Below, piece after piece: positions 15,342 through 23,213 of a DNA stretch of 64,000 nucleotides. Source of the DNA: Amycolatopsis orientalis DSM 43388. Lineage in GTDB: Bacteria > Actinomycetota > Actinomycetes > Mycobacteriales > Pseudonocardiaceae. The notes under the pieces are model-generated. The model had not been told where the DNA came from. It worked only from the letters and a program-made list of their open reading frames with translations, and did not search any database. The translations under genes were made by a program, and so were the position numbers. The stretch covers positions 81,365 through 145,364 of the forward strand of contig NZ_ASXG01000076.1 in the NCBI RefSeq assembly GCF_000411975.1. The letters run 5' to 3'. Position 1 is the stretch's first letter. Each line of letters begins with the position of its first letter.

Positions 15342-15414
15342 GCGGCGGTGGGGCTCGCCGCTTCGGGGTCAGCCCGGAAGAACCGCGGCTCTGCCCGCCG
15401 CCAACAGTCCCTGC
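15342..15414 (+). promoter_or_regulatory. Candidate variant fluoride riboswitch D (upstream of crcB1)
   Basis: P1 is GCGGCG/CGCCGC with loop GTGGGGCT (15348-15355); the other copies have ATGG. A small linker hairpin, AAGAACC, then P2 GCGGC/GCCGC (15385-15401), then CAACAGTCCCTGC. Loop GGGGCT (15350-15355) pairs with AGTCCC (15406-15411), so the pseudoknot is kept by covariation. The A-to-G change in loop 1 goes with a T-to-C change right after P2, the two positions that pair in the fluoride aptamer. The conserved TGATG is replaced by CAACA. It is 39 nt from the crcB1 start. Confidence 0.6.
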
Positions 15415-15452
15415 TTGACCAGTGTCGTGCCCAGGACAAGCAGGAGGCGTGC

Positions 15453-15947
15453 GTGAGCAATGAGGTCGACGTGACCGACCCGATCGACCCGGATGTCGAT
15501 CTCCAAGTACCGGCACAGCGCCGGGAACTCTTCCGCACGCACGGATTGGTGCTCGTCCTCATCGCGGTCGGCGGTGGTCTCGGGGCACTGGCCCGCTACG
15601 GCCTGGCCACGCTGCTGCCCACTGCGCCCGGCCGCTTCCCGTGGGCCACCTTCGGCACGAACGTCGCCGGCTGCTTCCTGATCGGCGTTCTCATGGTGCT
15701 CATCACCGAGGTGTGGCCCGCGCACCGGCTCGTGCGGCCCTTCCTCGGCGTCGGCGTGCTCGGCGGATTCACGACCTTCTCCACCTACGCGGTGGAGACG
15801 CGCGGCTTGCTGCAGCCGGACACCGTCGGGCTCGCTTTCGCTTACCTGGCGGGAACTTTGCTCTGCGCGCTGCTCGCGGTGATCGCCGCCGTCTGGCTCA
15901 CCCGGACCGTGACCAGTCTCGTCCGCCAACCCGAAGAAAGGGTCTGA
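15453..15947 (+). CDS. crcB: Fluoride exporter CrcB/Fluc (subunit 1)
   Basis: 164 residues from a GTG with AGGAGG five bases upstream; about 30 N-terminal acidic residues precede the channel. Four transmembrane segments with Fluc hallmarks: GGGLGALARYGL, WATFGTNVAGCFLIG (central Asn) and GFTTFSTYAVE (TM3 break and Phe box). Fluc channels are antiparallel dimers that export F-. With crcB2 in the same operon, a heterodimeric channel is likely, as in other Gram-positive bacteria with paired genes. Stop is two bases before the second DUF190. Confidence 0.92.
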   Translation: MSNEVDVTDPIDPDVDLQVPAQRRELFRTHGLVLVLIAVGGGLGALARYGLATLLPTAPGRFPWATFGTNVAGCFLIGVLMVLITEVWPAHRLVRPFLGVGVLGGFTTFSTYAVETRGLLQPDTVGLAFAYLAGTLLCALLAVIAAVWLTRTVTSLVRQPEERV

Positions 15948-15949
15948 TC

Positions 15950-16291
15950 ATGCAGCTCACGGGATACGCCCTGCGCATGTCGATCTTCATCGGCGAGGAC
16001 GACGTCCGGCACCACAAGCCGCTGCACCGGGTGATCATCGAACGCGCCCGGGACGCCGGATTGGCCGGCGCCACCGTGCTGCGCGGCTGCGAGGGCTACG
16101 GGATCCACGCGATGATCCACACCACCCGGCTGCTGAGCATGTCCGAAGACCTCCCGATCACGATCCTGATCGTCGACCGGGAAGACAAGATCCGCGCGTT
16201 CCTGCCCGAACTGGACGAGCTGATCAGCGAGGGCGCCGTCCTGCTGGACGAGGTCGAAGTGCTGAGCACCGACGGAGTCCGCCGCCCATGA
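15950..16291 (+). CDS. DUF190 protein (second copy)
   Basis: 113 residues, ATG two bases after the crcB1 stop. It parallels the first copy throughout: LRMSIFIGEDDVRHHKP, ARDAGLAGATVLRGCEGYG, EDLPITILIVDREDKI and an acidic C-terminal strand. It overlaps crcB2 (ATGA). The alternating DUF190-crcB-DUF190-crcB layout suggests each DUF190 works with one channel half (inference). Confidence 0.88.
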   Translation: MQLTGYALRMSIFIGEDDVRHHKPLHRVIIERARDAGLAGATVLRGCEGYGIHAMIHTTRLLSMSEDLPITILIVDREDKIRAFLPELDELISEGAVLLDEVEVLSTDGVRRP

Positions 16292-16656
16292 CCGCCGTGC
16301 TCGTGTTCGTCGGCGCGATGGTCGGCGCGCCGCTGCGTTACCTGACCGACCGCACGGTGCAGAACCGGCACGACAGCCTGTTCCCGTGGGGCACGTTCAG
16401 CGTCAACCTCGCCGGCTGCCTGATCCTGGGCGGGCTCGCCGGAGCCGGAACCGCGCTGCCCGCACCGCTGCTGGCGCTGATCGGCACCGGCTTCTGCGGC
16501 GCCCTCACCACCTACAGCACCTTCAGCTACGAAACGGTGCGGCTGCTGGAGCAAAAACTGTACTTCTACGCCGCGATGAACGTGATCATCAGCGTGATCG
16601 CCGGGCTGGGCGCGGCGCTGATCGGATACACCGTCTTGCACGCCCTGGTGGGCTGA
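16288..16656 (+). CDS. crcB: Fluoride exporter CrcB/Fluc (subunit 2)
   Basis: 122 residues, four transmembrane segments. Fluc motifs: GAPLRYLTDR in TM1, WGTFSVNLAGCLILG in TM2 (central Asn) and GFCGALTTYSTFSYE in TM3. Shorter than subunit 1 because it lacks the acidic N-terminus. It is the last gene of the operon; a weak hairpin at about 16682-16703 follows and might act in termination. Confidence 0.92.
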   Translation: MTAVLVFVGAMVGAPLRYLTDRTVQNRHDSLFPWGTFSVNLAGCLILGGLAGAGTALPAPLLALIGTGFCGALTTYSTFSYETVRLLEQKLYFYAAMNVIISVIAGLGAALIGYTVLHALVG

Positions 16657-16728
16657 ACCCGGCAATACGGGTTACCGCTGACCGAGTCTCCTTCCGGGCT
16701 CGGCGCCGAACGGATCTCGACCCGGCGG

Positions 16729-17073
16729 TCATCCGGGCAGCGGACGGCCCAGCAGGCTCAGCGCCGCCCGTCTCGCGGGTGCGGGGCCACAGGAGGCGTA
16801 ACTGTCGAGCAGATCGCGGTGCGCGCCGACTCCGCCGATGCGGACCAGCGCCTGCAAGACGGCGGTGGCCAGGTACGGGTCGGGTCCTTCGACGAGCAGC
16901 GTGCGCAGCGGGCCGAGAGCACGGTGTTCCTTGCGGGCGCCCAGAATTTCGGCGGCGATGATCCGCCGCTCCGGCAGCGGGTGCCGCAGCGTCCACAGCA
17001 GACGGTCGACGTAGTCGAGGTCGGCGGCCACGACGGCACACAGCGGCTCCTTCGCGGGGGAGGCACCCAGCAC
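16729..17073 (-). CDS. Small HEAT-repeat protein
   Basis: 114 residues from a GTG at 17073; an in-frame stop at 17086 rules out a longer start. Three helical pairs of HEAT type can be seen (LLWTLRHPLPERRIIAAEIL, then LGPLRTLLVEG..YLATAVLQALVRIG, then LLDSYASCG..RRAALSLLG). HEAT repeats are protein-binding scaffolds. Convergent with crcB2. Partner unknown. Confidence 0.5.
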   Translation of the reverse strand: MLGASPAKEPLCAVVAADLDYVDRLLWTLRHPLPERRIIAAEILGARKEHRALGPLRTLLVEGPDPYLATAVLQALVRIGGVGAHRDLLDSYASCGPAPARRAALSLLGRPLPG

Positions 17074-17490
17074 GGTCGCACTGGTTCATCTGGCAAATCC
17101 ACGGCATCCGGTCTTCCTCGCGTCGTCCGGCTGGACGGGCGGGACCCTGTGACGAAGTTCGCCGCACCCCGCGCCTGCTTCATACGGCACTCAGCCGCCG
17201 GTAGCCCGCGGAGCAGAGCGCACCGCCTCCGCGAAAAATGGCGCGTCCCCCAGGACGAGGCCGCCGAACGGCTCGCGCGCACCAGGCGGTGGCCAGCACC
17301 CGGTGGTTCCCCGGAGAGCCCGGTCATCCACGTCGTCGCGGTCGGCGGGCGGGTTGTCGGATGGGTCTGTCGCGAACGGGAAAGCGGACCGTCGTGCGCG
17401 CCGGAGGCTCGGTCGCCGAAGCGGACACGTTCGGCGAATCTGTTCGCGTGCTCGCGGGCTTATCATGAGAGGGCTGGCGAAGGAGTCGGG
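17074..17490. other. Gap without a recognisable gene
   Basis: All frames here translate to Arg/Pro/Ala-rich shadow sequence without family features. The only signal is AGGAG at 17481-17485, the ribosome binding site of the next gene. Confidence 0.5.
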
Positions 17491-18453
17491 ATGTTCGCGA
17501 AACGGGCGGTGCCGGTGAGTTCCCTCGACGCGCCGTGCGCTCCGTGGGAGATCCCGGTCGAACGCGACCTCGCCGAGCTCGGCGGCGGCCCGGCGCGGTC
17601 CTTCCGGCCGTCGTCCGCGCGGTTTCTCCCGGTGGACGCGGCCGAGGACCTCGCCGATCTCGTCGGCCCGCCGCGCCCGGGCGACCTGCTGGTGCTGCCG
17701 TCCGCGACGCGACCGGCGGCCGACGGGCTGGTCTGCGTCCCGGACCAGGTCGTGGGCATGGGCCCGCGCGGGGTGGCGCAGTGGGTGGACGATCTGCCCT
17801 ACCCCCGCGTGGTGGGCGTGATCCCCTACGCCGAGCTGGTCGCCGCCGAGCACCTGCTGGCGGGCGAACACGGCTGCCTGGTACTGACCGGAGCCCGCAC
17901 CCAGCTGACGATCCACTACCGCTCGCCCGCGTGGCCCGCTGTCGGCGACCTGCTGACCCGGCTGCGGGCCCACGCGCTCGCGAGCACCGGGGCGTCGACG
18001 ATGTCCGCCACCGGCGAGCACGTCCAGTGGGAGGAGCTTCCGTACTCGCTGCTGGTCGGCCTCGGCGACCCCCGGCCGCCGCGGTGCCTGTCGGCGGCCG
18101 CGGAATCGGTTCGCGGCCGGTGGTGGCGGCACCGGCGGACCCGGCCCGCCGCGCAGGTGGTGCTGACCCGGTACGAATTGGTGGTGCTGCGGCACGTGAC
18201 CGGCCGGGCGCCGCTGCGGCACGGGGTGAATCTCCTTGCTGTCGCCCGGGAACACATCGCCGGCCTCGACGCGAGCGGCGAAAGGCTGACGGTGCGCACT
18301 CCGGCCGGCGAGCACCAGGTCGAACTCAACCCGGCGCTGGCCGAGGCGGCGCAGACGAAGTTCCGTCCGATGCTTCGTGCCTGCGGCGCACGAGGATCAG
18401 CAGCGGGACGGCGGCGAGCTGCGCCACGACCGAGAACAGCACCACAATCGTGA
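17491..18453 (+). CDS. Uncharacterised soluble protein
   Basis: 320 residues from an ATG with AGGAG five bases upstream. No signal peptide or membrane segment. The sequence is protein-like up to about residue 295 (VVGVIPYAELVAAEHLLAG, ELVVLRHVTGRAPLRHGVN, PAGEHQVELNPALAEA), then becomes Arg/Ala-rich where it overlaps the 3' end of the MFS gene on the other strand by 128 bp. I do not recognise the family. The natural end may be earlier and lost to a frameshift. Confidence 0.55.
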   Translation: MFAKRAVPVSSLDAPCAPWEIPVERDLAELGGGPARSFRPSSARFLPVDAAEDLADLVGPPRPGDLLVLPSATRPAADGLVCVPDQVVGMGPRGVAQWVDDLPYPRVVGVIPYAELVAAEHLLAGEHGCLVLTGARTQLTIHYRSPAWPAVGDLLTRLRAHALASTGASTMSATGEHVQWEELPYSLLVGLGDPRPPRCLSAAAESVRGRWWRHRRTRPAAQVVLTRYELVVLRHVTGRAPLRHGVNLLAVAREHIAGLDASGERLTVRTPAGEHQVELNPALAEAAQTKFRPMLRACGARGSAAGRRRAAPRPRTAPQS

Positions 18454-19549
18454 GGGACACGCTGAACAGCGCACCGATGGCCGCGCTGCCAGCGAACCAC
18501 GCGACGCCGTAGACGCCGGTGAACAGACCGTAGGCCGAGGCCCGCCGGTCGGCCGGGACCATCGGGGCCACCGCGGCCGGGATGATCGATTCGTGCACGC
18601 CCATTCCCAGCCCCCACAAGCACATGCCGATCAGCGCGGGCCAGAAGCCGCCGAGGAACGCCAGCGGCGCGTAGGCCGCGGCGACCACGGTCAGCGGGAT
18701 GAGCAGGCCGATCCCGAAGCGGTCGAACAGCCGCCCGAACAGCAGTGATCCCGCGCCGCTGACCGCCATCGCGACGGCGTAGAAGATCGGCGTCAGGTCG
18801 GCGGACACGGCGCCTGCCTGCTGGAAGTGGAACGCGATCACGGGAAAGTCGGCGAAGCCCGCCGCGACCAGCGCCGCGGCGGCCAGATACAGCCAGAACC
18901 GCCGCGGGAACCCGTGCGCCTGCACCGGGGCCGTCGAGGGCTCCAGGTCCTGCGGGCGCGGGTAGACCAGCCGCGCTACGCCCAGCAGACAGAGCATGAT
19001 CGCGGCGGGCACGGCGAGGACGGCGAACGCGAGCCGGTAGTCGTGCCGGCTGCTCGCCAGCACCAACGCGATCAGCAGCGGCCCGAACATGGCCCCGAAC
19101 TGGTCGAGCGCCTCGTGCACGCCGAAACCCCAGCCGTACCCGATCTGCTTCGCGGCATGGGACAGCATCGCGTCCCGCGGCGGATTGCGGATCGCCTTGC
19201 CGACCCGTTCGAGGATCACCAGCAGCGCGGCGACCTGCCAGCTTCCGGCCAGTGCCAGCAACGGGACCACCGACATCTGCAACACGTACCCGCTGATCGT
19301 GATCGGCCAGTACCGGCCGGTGCGGTCCGCCCCGCGACCGGACACCACCCGCAGCCCGTACCCGAGCAGCTCGCCGAACCCGGTGACCACTGCGATCGCC
19401 AGCGCACCGGCCCCGAGCAGCCCGAGGAAAGGCCCGATGACCGCGCGCGACGACTCGTAGGTGAAGTCGGCGAAGAAGCTCATCACGCCGACCATCAGCA
19501 CGAACTTCAACCCGGCGGACAACCGCCGCCCGCGAGCCTTATCGGCCAT
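18326..19549 (-). CDS. MFS transporter
   Basis: 407 residues with twelve predicted transmembrane segments and the MFS loop 2-3 signature in GYGLRVVSGRGADRTGRYW. ATG 19549 is preferred over a TTG at 19567, which would add six residues. It is divergent from the ChrB-like gene and they probably share an operator. Chromate or another oxyanion as substrate is only suggested by this neighbour. The 3' end overlaps the preceding plus-strand gene. Confidence 0.82.
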   Translation of the reverse strand: MADKARGRRLSAGLKFVLMVGVMSFFADFTYESSRAVIGPFLGLLGAGALAIAVVTGFGELLGYGLRVVSGRGADRTGRYWPITISGYVLQMSVVPLLALAGSWQVAALLVILERVGKAIRNPPRDAMLSHAAKQIGYGWGFGVHEALDQFGAMFGPLLIALVLASSRHDYRLAFAVLAVPAAIMLCLLGVARLVYPRPQDLEPSTAPVQAHGFPRRFWLYLAAAALVAAGFADFPVIAFHFQQAGAVSADLTPIFYAVAMAVSGAGSLLFGRLFDRFGIGLLIPLTVVAAAYAPLAFLGGFWPALIGMCLWGLGMGVHESIIPAAVAPMVPADRRASAYGLFTGVYGVAWFAGSAAIGALFSVSLTIVVLFSVVAQLAAVPLLILVRRRHEASDGTSSAPPRPAPG

Positions 19550-19576
19550 ACCGCGCCACCGCCTCAAGACGACCGC

Positions 19577-19604
19577 GTTACGGTAGCAAAGTAACCGCCG
19601 TTAC
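19577..19604. promoter_or_regulatory. GTTAC/GTAAC repeats between MFS and chrB-like genes
   Basis: Three five-base boxes: GTTAC at 19577, GTAAC at 19591 and GTTAC at 19600, forming two overlapping inverted repeats. Their place between divergent genes fits an operator, possibly read by the ChrB-like protein. Confidence 0.35.
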
Positions 19605-19643
19605 GCATCAGCACGCGACGGCACGATCGGGCAGACTGAGCCC

Positions 19644-20198
19644 GTGCCCGACCAGAAGACGAACGCCCCCCGTGGCTGGCTGCTGCTGATCTACCGGGTC
19701 CCGCCGGAACCGACTCGCCTGCGAGCCACGGTGTGGCGCCGCCTCAAAGGACTCGGCGCCGTCTATCTCCAGAACTCCGTCGCCACTCTCCCGGCCGCAC
19801 CGGCAGCGGAACGCGCGCTGCGGAAGCTGCGCCACGAGATCGTGGAAATGGGCGGAACGGCGCAGCTGCTCACGAGCACCGCGCTCGTCGGGCAGGCGGA
19901 CATCGTCGCCACCTTCCAGGCCGCTCGCGACGACGAGTACGAGGAAATCGTCGACAAGTGCCAGGACTTCCTGGCCGAAATCGAGAAGGAAACCGCCGCC
20001 GAGCACTTCACCTACGCGGAACTCGAGGAGAACGAGGAAGACCTGACCAAGCTGCGGAACTGGCTGGCGAAGGTCACCGAACGGGACGTCCTCGCCGCGC
20101 CTGGCCGCGCCGAGACGCTCCGGGCGCTGGAACGGTGTGAGCGGGTGCTCGAGGAGTACGCGGCGAAGGTGTACGCGTCGGACGCCGACGGACACTGA
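19644..20198 (+). CDS. ChrB N-terminal-domain protein (chromate-resistance regulator-like)
   Basis: 184 residues from a GTG. The opening GWLLLIYRVPPEPTRLRATVWRRLKGLGAVYLQNSV is typical of the ChrB N-terminal domain. The rest is acidic and helical, with DDEYEEIVDKCQDFLAEIEKE near 92-112. ChrB senses chromate and controls the ChrA exporter; no chrA is here, only the divergent MFS gene. The C-terminal rhodanese-like part of full-length ChrB (about 300 residues) is absent, as in many actinobacterial homologues. Confidence 0.85.
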   Translation: MPDQKTNAPRGWLLLIYRVPPEPTRLRATVWRRLKGLGAVYLQNSVATLPAAPAAERALRKLRHEIVEMGGTAQLLTSTALVGQADIVATFQAARDDEYEEIVDKCQDFLAEIEKETAAEHFTYAELEENEEDLTKLRNWLAKVTERDVLAAPGRAETLRALERCERVLEEYAAKVYASDADGH

Positions 20199-20233
20199 TC
20201 GGGTCGCCTTGGCGGGTGCCGCGGGCCGTTCTG

Positions 20234-20467
20234 ATGGCATTCAGCCTGGCTCAGCTCTGGCAGCACGTCGTCCTGGCCGGTGCTGCGATCCTGTTGCTGG
20301 CGCCCGAAAGCGGAGTCGTCACCGCACTCCGTGCCAGCGCACCAGCAGGGGCGTTGCTCGCGATCGCCGGAATCGCAGTCGTACACCGAGGCACGCGTGC
20401 CGCGACCGGCAACAGTTGCGCCATGACTCTTGGCCTGCAAGGCGACGAGCCGATGTCAGGAGGATGA
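20234..20467 (+). CDS. Possible small membrane protein
   Basis: 77 residues from ATG 20234, with two hydrophobic stretches (about 8-24 and 35-49) separated by APESGVVTALRASAPAG. No good ribosome binding site and no family match, so it could be a remnant of a larger transporter. Listed because the translation looks membrane-like and not shadow-like. Confidence 0.3.
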   Translation: MAFSLAQLWQHVVLAGAAILLLAPESGVVTALRASAPAGALLAIAGIAVVHRGTRAATGNSCAMTLGLQGDEPMSGG

Positions 20468-20493
20468 CCACGGGCATTGACAGCGAGAGGTGA

Positions 20494-20904
20494 TCAGCAC
20501 CGTTTGTTGCGATCGGTATCCGCGACGGGCGCGATCTGGTCGACGAGCGGGCCGCCGGTGTCCAGCAGTGCCCGGAGGGTCTCCAGGGGTTCGGGGACGA
20601 GGCGGTACCAGCTCCAGGTGCCGCGGCGTTCGCGGGTGAGCAGTCCGGCGGAGACGAGGACGCGCAGGTGGTGGCTGAGGGTGGGCTGCGGCATGGCGAA
20701 TTCCTCGGCGAGGTCGCAGAAGCAGGCTTCGCCGCCGGGCGAGTAGCGGATGAGGGACACGAGCCGGATGCGCAGCGGGTCGGCGAGGGCTTTGAACAGG
20801 GCCGCGGCCTGGTGGGCGTCGGTGTCGGTGACGGCCGCGGCGGGTTCGGCCAGCAGCAGGGTGACCGGGACCGGGGTGCGGTTGTGCCGGTGTTCGCCCG
20901 CCAT
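20494..20904 (-). CDS. arsR: ArsR-family arsenic-responsive repressor
   Basis: 136 residues from ATG 20904 with GGGAGG about five bases upstream; the frame is open 22 codons further but that part is in the promoter. Winged-helix of the ArsR/SmtB type: ALADPLRIRLVSLI, then ACFCDLAEEF (the CxC-D arsenite site on the recognition-helix side) and QPTLSHHLRVLVSAGLL. It should repress its own gene and the divergent ars operon, and let go when As(III) binds. Confidence 0.88.
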   Translation of the reverse strand: MAGEHRHNRTPVPVTLLLAEPAAAVTDTDAHQAAALFKALADPLRIRLVSLIRYSPGGEACFCDLAEEFAMPQPTLSHHLRVLVSAGLLTRERRGTWSWYRLVPEPLETLRALLDTGGPLVDQIAPVADTDRNKRC

Positions 20905-20961
20905 GGGTCCTCCCGTCGGTTCGTGTGCCGTAGTCGACCATACCTGCTGGATTGACAAAGT

Positions 20962-21005
20962 TCGATGCAATCGAGTTCACTTGGATTGAGAGAAGTCGAT
21001 CCAAG
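20962..21005. promoter_or_regulatory. ArsR operator region with two inverted repeats
   Basis: TCGAT-GCA-ATCGA at 20962-20974 and CTTGGAT...ATCCAAG at 20980-21005, between divergent arsR and arsC-like genes. A TTGACA at 20952-20957 points toward the plus-strand operon, so a repressor here would cover the promoter. Confidence 0.5.
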
Positions 21006-21016
21006 GGGTGTGGGTG

Positions 21017-21658
21017 ATGGTGCTGCCTGCTGGCGGCTTGCCCGTGCATGACGCGGACGCGCAGGTCGAGCGGATCGTGGACGAGCTGGCGGACCGGTTC
21101 CGCGGGACGTTCGAGCGGGAGGCGGTGGCGCGGTTCGTGCGCGAGTCGTACGCGCTGTTGTCGGAGTCGGCGACGGTGCGCACGCATTTGCCGGCGCTGA
21201 CGGCGCGGTTCGCGCGCGAGCGGCTGCTGGACCGGGGCCGGGCGTCGGGGCTGTTGCGGGTGGAGGTGCCGCAGGTGCTGTTCGTGTGCGTGCACAACGC
21301 GGGCCGGTCGCAGATGGCGGCGGCGCTGCTGGACCATCACGCGTTCGGCCGGGTGGCGGTGCGCTCGGCCGGGTCGCGGCCGACGCGGGAGATCCCGGAG
21401 ACGGTCACCGCGGCGCTGGCGGAGCTGGGCGTGTCGCTGACGTCGGCGTATCCGAAGCCGTTGACCGACGAGGTGGTGCGGGCGGCGGACGTGGTGGTGA
21501 CGATGGGCTGCGGTGACGCGTGCCCGGTGTTCCCCGGCCGCCGCTATCTGGACTGGGCGGTGCCGGACCCGGACGGGCAGCCGCCGGCGGCGGTGCGGCG
21601 CATCCGCGACGATATGGACGCCCGCGTCCGCGGCCTGCTCGACGAGCTGACTCCGTGA
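21017..21658 (+). CDS. Arsenate reductase-like phosphatase with N-terminal helical domain
   Basis: 213 residues. Residues 1-80 form a helical bundle (VERIVDELADRF...ESYALLSESA) like the three-helix dimerisation domain found in actinobacterial homologues. Residues 84-213 are a low-molecular-weight-phosphatase-type ArsC: active-site loop CVHNAGR (C-x5-R), the second cysteine segment TMGCGDACP and the DWAVPDP acid motif. It reduces arsenate to arsenite, probably with mycothiol/mycoredoxin or thioredoxin as electron donor (family knowledge). ATG 21017 chosen over GTG 21008. Confidence 0.83.
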   Translation: MVLPAGGLPVHDADAQVERIVDELADRFRGTFEREAVARFVRESYALLSESATVRTHLPALTARFARERLLDRGRASGLLRVEVPQVLFVCVHNAGRSQMAAALLDHHAFGRVAVRSAGSRPTREIPETVTAALAELGVSLTSAYPKPLTDEVVRAADVVVTMGCGDACPVFPGRRYLDWAVPDPDGQPPAAVRRIRDDMDARVRGLLDELTP

Positions 21659-21686
21659 TTTTTCCGTTGCCGAGAAAGGAATCCTA

Positions 21687-22091
21687 GTGTCGCGTGTTCC
21701 GGAAGTGCTGTTCGTGTGCGTGCACAACGCCGGCCGTTCCCAGATGGCCGCGGCGCTGCTGGCGCACCACGGCCTGGGCCGGGTCGCGGTCCGCTCGGCA
21801 GGGTCGGAGCCGGCGGAGCAGGTGAACCCGGCCGCCGCGCGGGCGTTGGCCGAGTGGGGCCTGGACATCACCGCGGAGATCCCGACGAAGCTCTCCACCG
21901 CCGACGTCGAGGCGTCGGACGTGGTGATCACGATGGGCTGCGGCGACACCTGTCCGGTGTTTCCGGGCAAGCGCTACCTCGACTGGGCGCTGGACGACCC
22001 GGCCGGGAGGGGCGTGGAGGCGGTGCGCCCGATCCGCGACGAGATCGACCGCCGGGTCCGCGGCCTGCTCGCCGAACTGCTCGACGCCTGA
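21687..22091 (+). CDS. arsC: Arsenate reductase ArsC (LMW phosphatase type)
   Basis: 134 residues from GTG 21687, with AAAGGAA upstream. Same catalytic core as the preceding protein: CVHNAGR, TMGCGDTCP, and DWALDDP. It is about as similar to the C-terminal part of its neighbour as recent tandem copies would be. Three cysteines (C11, C82 and C86 by my count) fit the ArsC relay. Makes As(III) for export by the next gene's product. Confidence 0.9.
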   Translation: MSRVPEVLFVCVHNAGRSQMAAALLAHHGLGRVAVRSAGSEPAEQVNPAAARALAEWGLDITAEIPTKLSTADVEASDVVITMGCGDTCPVFPGKRYLDWALDDPAGRGVEAVRPIRDEIDRRVRGLLAELLDA

Positions 22092-22124
22092 TTCCTTCAC
22101 ACCTGTTCTGCCGCAAGGAGAATC

Positions 22125-23213
22125 GTGACACAGACCGCCGACGACACCGCCCCGGCCGATGGCGACGTCCTGCACAAGCTCTCGTTCCTGGACCGGTTCC
22201 TGCCGGTGTGGATCATCGTGGCGATGGCCGCCGGGCTCGGCCTGGGCAGCGTCGTGCCCGGCCTGCAGTCCGTGCTGGACGCGGTGAAGATCGGGCAGGT
22301 GTCGCTGCCGATCGCGCTCGGGCTGCTGCTGATGATGTACCCGGTGCTGGCGAAGGTCCGCTACGACAAGCTCGACACCGTCACCCGGGACACGCGCACG
22401 ATGGTGCTGTCGCTGATGCTGAACTGGATCGTCGGCCCGGCGCTGATGTTCGCCCTGGCCTGGCTGCTGCTGCCGGACCTGCCCGAGTACCGCACCGGGC
22501 TGATCATCGTCGGGCTCGCCCGCTGCATCGCGATGGTGATCATCTGGAACGACCTGGCCTGCGGCGACCGCGAGGCCGCCGCCGTGCTGGTCGCTTTGAA
22601 CTCGGTGTTCCAGGTGATCATGTTCGGGGTGCTGGGCTGGTTCTACCTCGAGCTGCTGCCCGGCTGGCTCGGCCTCGACACCACGAGCGTTTCCTTCTCC
22701 CCGTGGGAGATCGCGCTGTCGGTGGTCATCTTCCTCGGCATCCCGCTCGTGGCCGGGTATTTGTCGCGGCGCATCGGCGAACGCACCCGCGGCCGCGACT
22801 GGTACGAAAGCAAGTTCCTGCCGAAGATCGGGCCGGTCGCGCTGTACGGGCTGCTGTTCACGATCGTGGTGCTGTTCGCGCTGCAGGGCGACAACATCAC
22901 CTCCCGTCCGCTCGACGTCGCCCGGATCGCCCTGCCCCTGCTGGCCTATTTCGCGCTGATGTGGGGTGGCGGCTACCTGCTCGGCAAAGCGTCGGGCCTG
23001 TCCTATGCGCGGACCACGACCTTGGCGTTCACCGCGGCGGGCAACAACTTCGAACTCGCCATCGCCGTCGCGATCGGCGTGTTCGGCGTGACCTCCGGCC
23101 AAGCCCTCGCCGGCGTGGTCGGGCCGCTGATCGAGGTCCCGGTGCTGGTCGCGCTCGTGTACGTGAGCCTGTGGCTGCGCAAACGCTGGCGCACCAACGC
23201 ATCCCGGACGTGA
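22125..23213 (+). CDS. acr3: Arsenite exporter Acr3
   Basis: 362 residues from GTG 22125 with AAGGAG just upstream. Ten transmembrane segments of the bile acid/arsenite superfamily. Hallmarks: LGLLLMMYPVLAKVRY, GLARCIAMVIIWNDLACGD (the conserved cysteine of Acr3, within ARC) and FTAAGNNFELAIAVAIG. It exports arsenite using the proton gradient. Its stop overlaps the GTG of the flavoprotein pseudogene. Confidence 0.93.
   Translation: MTQTADDTAPADGDVLHKLSFLDRFLPVWIIVAMAAGLGLGSVVPGLQSVLDAVKIGQVSLPIALGLLLMMYPVLAKVRYDKLDTVTRDTRTMVLSLMLNWIVGPALMFALAWLLLPDLPEYRTGLIIVGLARCIAMVIIWNDLACGDREAAAVLVALNSVFQVIMFGVLGWFYLELLPGWLGLDTTSVSFSPWEIALSVVIFLGIPLVAGYLSRRIGERTRGRDWYESKFLPKIGPVALYGLLFTIVVLFALQGDNITSRPLDVARIALPLLAYFALMWGGGYLLGKASGLSYARTTTLAFTAAGNNFELAIAVAIGVFGVTSGQALAGVVGPLIEVPVLVALVYVSLWLRKRWRTNASRT

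Noticed and set aside
15342..15414. Intrinsic terminator between DUF190 and crcB1
   Set aside because: The two stems are not followed by a T-run and have a matching pseudoknot, which fits a riboswitch better.
16682..16703. Terminator after crcB2
   Set aside because: The stem is only five base pairs and has no T-run; kept as a remark only.
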